A DNA stretch of 64,000 nucleotides from the NCBI GenBank assembly GCA_947476555.1, contig CANJRI010000004.1:19640-83639 (forward strand), written 5' to 3'. This document shows positions 62,195 to 64,000 of the stretch, in pieces. The DNA comes from Caulobacteraceae bacterium (GTDB taxonomy: Bacteria; Pseudomonadota; Alphaproteobacteria; Caulobacterales; Caulobacteraceae). The notes below the pieces were generated by a model. It saw nothing but the letters and a program-made list of their open reading frames with translations. It had not been told where the DNA came from and ran no database searches. The position numbers and the translations under genes are program-made. Every line of letters begins with the position of its first letter. The stretch's first letter is position 1.

Positions 62195-63724
62195 TCAGTA
62201 CCGGAACGTCGCTCCCATATTGGCGTAGAACCCAGATGTCAGATTAACGTCCCGGAGCAGCTTCCCCGGCGTGAAGCGCTCCATGGCCACGAAAAGCGTG
62301 AGCCACGACCTCGGCGCCCAGGCGCCCTCGGCCCGCAAGAGCCGGCCTATGTCGGGGCTGCGCAGCGCTTCGGTCCCCTCGTAAGGCGACAGGCCGCCTG
62401 CGTAGGCGAAGTCATTCCGGTCGAAACGCCGGGCGACGCCGTACTCGACAAGGACCTCGGTGTTGGGCGTCGGCGTGGCCGAGACGCTCGGCACCAGGAA
62501 GACGAGGTTCGTCAGGCTCAGGAACCGCCCCTCGGACAGATAGCCGGCGCCGCCGTAGGGCGGCGTATAGGCCCTAAGCGCGCCCGGGCCGGCGGAGCCA
62601 CCACCCGAGGCGACATCCAGGCGCAGGCCCAGGCGCGGGCTCCACGCCACATCTGACAGCTCGAAGCTCTGGATGGCGAAGAGGCCCCAGGCGTCCACCT
62701 CGCGGCCGTCGAACCCCCCGGTCTGGCGCACCACAGTCCAGTCGAACCGCACGGGACCGCGACGGCCCCAGAGCCGCGCGCCTCTATGGTCCCGCCGATC
62801 CAGCCCGACCTTGTCCGCCCACCGGCCTTCCGGCTGATCGGTGTGGAACCAGAACAGGTCGAGGTAGGCGGGGCCTGCCGGGCCGCTGGAAAGCACGGTG
62901 GCGACGTTGGCGCCCTGTAAGCGTTCGGACCAGTTGATCTCGTCGTCGAAGACGCCTGTCCCCAGACGCGTGGCGCGAAGATCCACCGCGCCAAACCGCA
63001 CGCGCTCGCCATGGGCGTAGAGGCGCAGACCATTGAAGGTCCGGTGAAGGTTGGGCCCATCGCCGATGCCGATCAGCTGCCGGGGGGCGTCGGCAAATTC
63101 CTGCCGTCCGGCCATGGCGCCCACGAGCATCCCGTCCAGGTGGGCGCGCACATCGACGAAAAGCTGCTGGACGGCGGCCTCGTTGCGATAGTTGGAGGAG
63201 ATCGGCGGGCGGCCGCTGACGACCTGGCCAGTGACGAGCTCGCCATAGACGCCGATCGACGGACTGAGCCGCAGGTCGGCGCCCAGGACGCCCCGGACCA
63301 CCTCCTGGACGTTGTCGTCGCCCAGCGCCAGGCGGCCATTCCGGTCGCCGTCGACGCGCAGGCGCAACTCTCCGCTCAGGGTGAGGAACGACCCGCCCGG
63401 GAGCGGCGCGGCCTTCAGCGGGCTCTCGACGCGGGCGAGGCTTCCGGCCGACCAGTCCTCGGCCCAACGGCTCACGGTCCGGCCACCCGGCAGCGCGGGC
63501 CCCCAGCCCGCGGCGCCCGCGGGATAGGGATCCGGCAGGCGGATTTGCCCCCCTTCCCTCGCCGAGGCGGGCGCGGCCGGCACATCGGTCTGATCGACGG
63601 ACACTTGCGCGCGCGCCAAAGGCGCGCTGGCCGCCAAAGCGACAAGGGCCAGGCCGAGCCGCAGCATCAGCCGCCGCGCAGGTTTGCGACCGGGGATACG
63701 CCCCACCTTTTCCCCGGAATTCAC
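62195..63724 (-). CDS. Alginate export-like outer-membrane beta-barrel protein
   Basis: A 509-residue protein (start at GTG 63724; ATG 63667 is an alternative giving a 490-residue form). A signal sequence ends APLARAQ. The mature protein is a predicted 16- to 18-strand barrel; stretches such as FLTLSGELRLRVDGDRNGR, DLFWFHTDQPEGRWADK and the end ANMGATFRY fit the alginate-export porin family (AlgE-like). No alginate synthesis genes are nearby, so the true substrate is open. The 5' end abuts the IS1380-family element. Confidence 0.75.
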   Translation of the reverse strand: MNSGEKVGRIPGRKPARRLMLRLGLALVALAASAPLARAQVSVDQTDVPAAPASAREGGQIRLPDPYPAGAAGWGPALPGGRTVSRWAEDWSAGSLARVESPLKAAPLPGGSFLTLSGELRLRVDGDRNGRLALGDDNVQEVVRGVLGADLRLSPSIGVYGELVTGQVVSGRPPISSNYRNEAAVQQLFVDVRAHLDGMLVGAMAGRQEFADAPRQLIGIGDGPNLHRTFNGLRLYAHGERVRFGAVDLRATRLGTGVFDDEINWSERLQGANVATVLSSGPAGPAYLDLFWFHTDQPEGRWADKVGLDRRDHRGARLWGRRGPVRFDWTVVRQTGGFDGREVDAWGLFAIQSFELSDVAWSPRLGLRLDVASGGGSAGPGALRAYTPPYGGAGYLSEGRFLSLTNLVFLVPSVSATPTPNTEVLVEYGVARRFDRNDFAYAGGLSPYEGTEALRSPDIGRLLRAEGAWAPRSWLTLFVAMERFTPGKLLRDVNLTSGFYANMGATFRY

Positions 63725-63735
63725 TGGCCCGACTT

Positions 63736-64000
63736 AGCCCGTCTTATTCATAGTGTGCCTAAAAATGTGCTGGCGGACGTAGCGTAACCGACTGATTTGG
63801 AATAGGTTTTGGTTGCTAAGGCCAACACTTTTCCAGGCCACGGAGGCGCCACGCCCGCCATGGATGACAATACCGATCTTCTGTTCGATCTGCCAAGCGT
63901 GTCGCGCAAGAAAGTCAGCGCGGCCTTCGATGGCGGGCGTATCACCTCCGATGGCGGCGTGGCGCTGTTGGCCCTGGCCGACCGGCGGATCGGCATTGTC
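63736..64000 (+). mobile_element. IS1380-family insertion sequence, left part (cut by window end)
   Basis: The end of the window holds the start of an insertion sequence, recognised by its transposase (63860 onward). The left end probably lies near GCCCGTCTTATTCAT (about 63737-63751), only ~12 bases upstream of the outer-membrane gene start, but I cannot confirm the terminal repeat without the right end. The ~120 bases before the transposase are noncoding. Confidence 0.65.
63860..64000 (+). CDS. IS1380 family transposase, N-terminal part
   Basis: The first 47 residues of a DDE transposase starting MDDNTDLLFDLPSVSRKK, with GGAGG upstream. The stretch VSAAFDGGRITSDGGVALL is the hallmark of IS1380-type transposases, in which the same segment is strongly conserved. 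The window ends before the catalytic residues. It is transcribed away from the outer-membrane gene. Confidence 0.85.
   Translation, partial: MDDNTDLLFDLPSVSRKKVSAAFDGGRITSDGGVALLALADRRIGIV

Overview
The window is GC-rich alphaproteobacterial chromosomal DNA, most likely from Caulobacteraceae (a Phenylobacterium- or Caulobacter-like organism). This rests on a PopA-type pseudo-GGDEF protein with an intact c-di-GMP-binding site, large TonB-dependent receptors, a mitochondrial-type complex I accessory subunit (NDUFS4 family), a two-domain cold-shock protein, and many genes joined by ATGA or TGATG overlaps. Nearly all of it is coding. It begins inside fabH and ends inside an IS1380-family transposase.

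Layout. 1-6.1 kb: fabH (partial), ihfA, a MerR regulator, tRNA-Pro(GGG), ctaA, rplM-rpsI with a clear terminator, argC, an exported msrB and a secreted hypothetical. 6.1-7.8 kb: a padR-DUF1700-DUF2807 operon with repeated GGTAC dyads in its promoter. 7.9-15.8 kb: phaC, a lipoprotein, then aminotransferase-hom-glpX-recJ. 15.9-20.3 kb: tRNA-Glu, a double cold-shock protein, a glutamine-cyclotransferase-like protein, a 50-residue membrane protein, tRNA-Pro(TGG), the NDUFS4-like gene, tRNA-Arg(TCT), two tandem secreted NTF2-like paralogues and a pseudouridine synthase. 20.3-27.7 kb: SSADH/glycerate kinase, an SDR, a metC-like lyase, an orphan amino-acid-binding lipoprotein, sseA and cysK (sulfur amino acids). 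27.8-34.1 kb: a DUF481 outer-membrane protein, marC, then the LPS inner-core genes kdsA-hldE-hldD and a DUF3089 protein. 34.1-40.4 kb: recG, sdhE, mfd. 40.4-46.2 kb: a small RTX protein, popA, yihY, tusA and a tadG-tadE-tadE set. 46.2-55.5 kb: two divergent TonB-dependent receptors, a remnant of a molybdenum hydroxylase gene, and iorAB-like oxidoreductase genes, followed by tRNA-Ser(TGA). 55.5-62.1 kb: a TPR/glycosyltransferase-like protein, rlpA and a tightly packed tmk-holB-tatD-MBL-purN run. 62.2-64.0 kb: an alginate-export-like outer-membrane protein with the IS1380-family element at its 5' side.

How it fits together. Most genes are housekeeping: translation, DNA repair and replication, threonine/methionine/cysteine/arginine synthesis, LPS heptose and KDO supply, respiratory assembly. 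The accessory parts are mainly envelope and uptake functions: the TonB receptors with the molybdenum hydroxylase, the Tad-like minor pilins, the RTX protein, the PadR cassette and the NTF2-like pair. I see no CRISPR array, prophage, toxin-antitoxin pair or obvious defence island. The points I would look at first are the c-di-GMP effector, the receptor/iorAB locus with its gene remnant and putative operator, the PadR cassette, the secreted NTF2-like tandem pair, and three hydrolase-fold proteins with altered catalytic or metal-binding residues.
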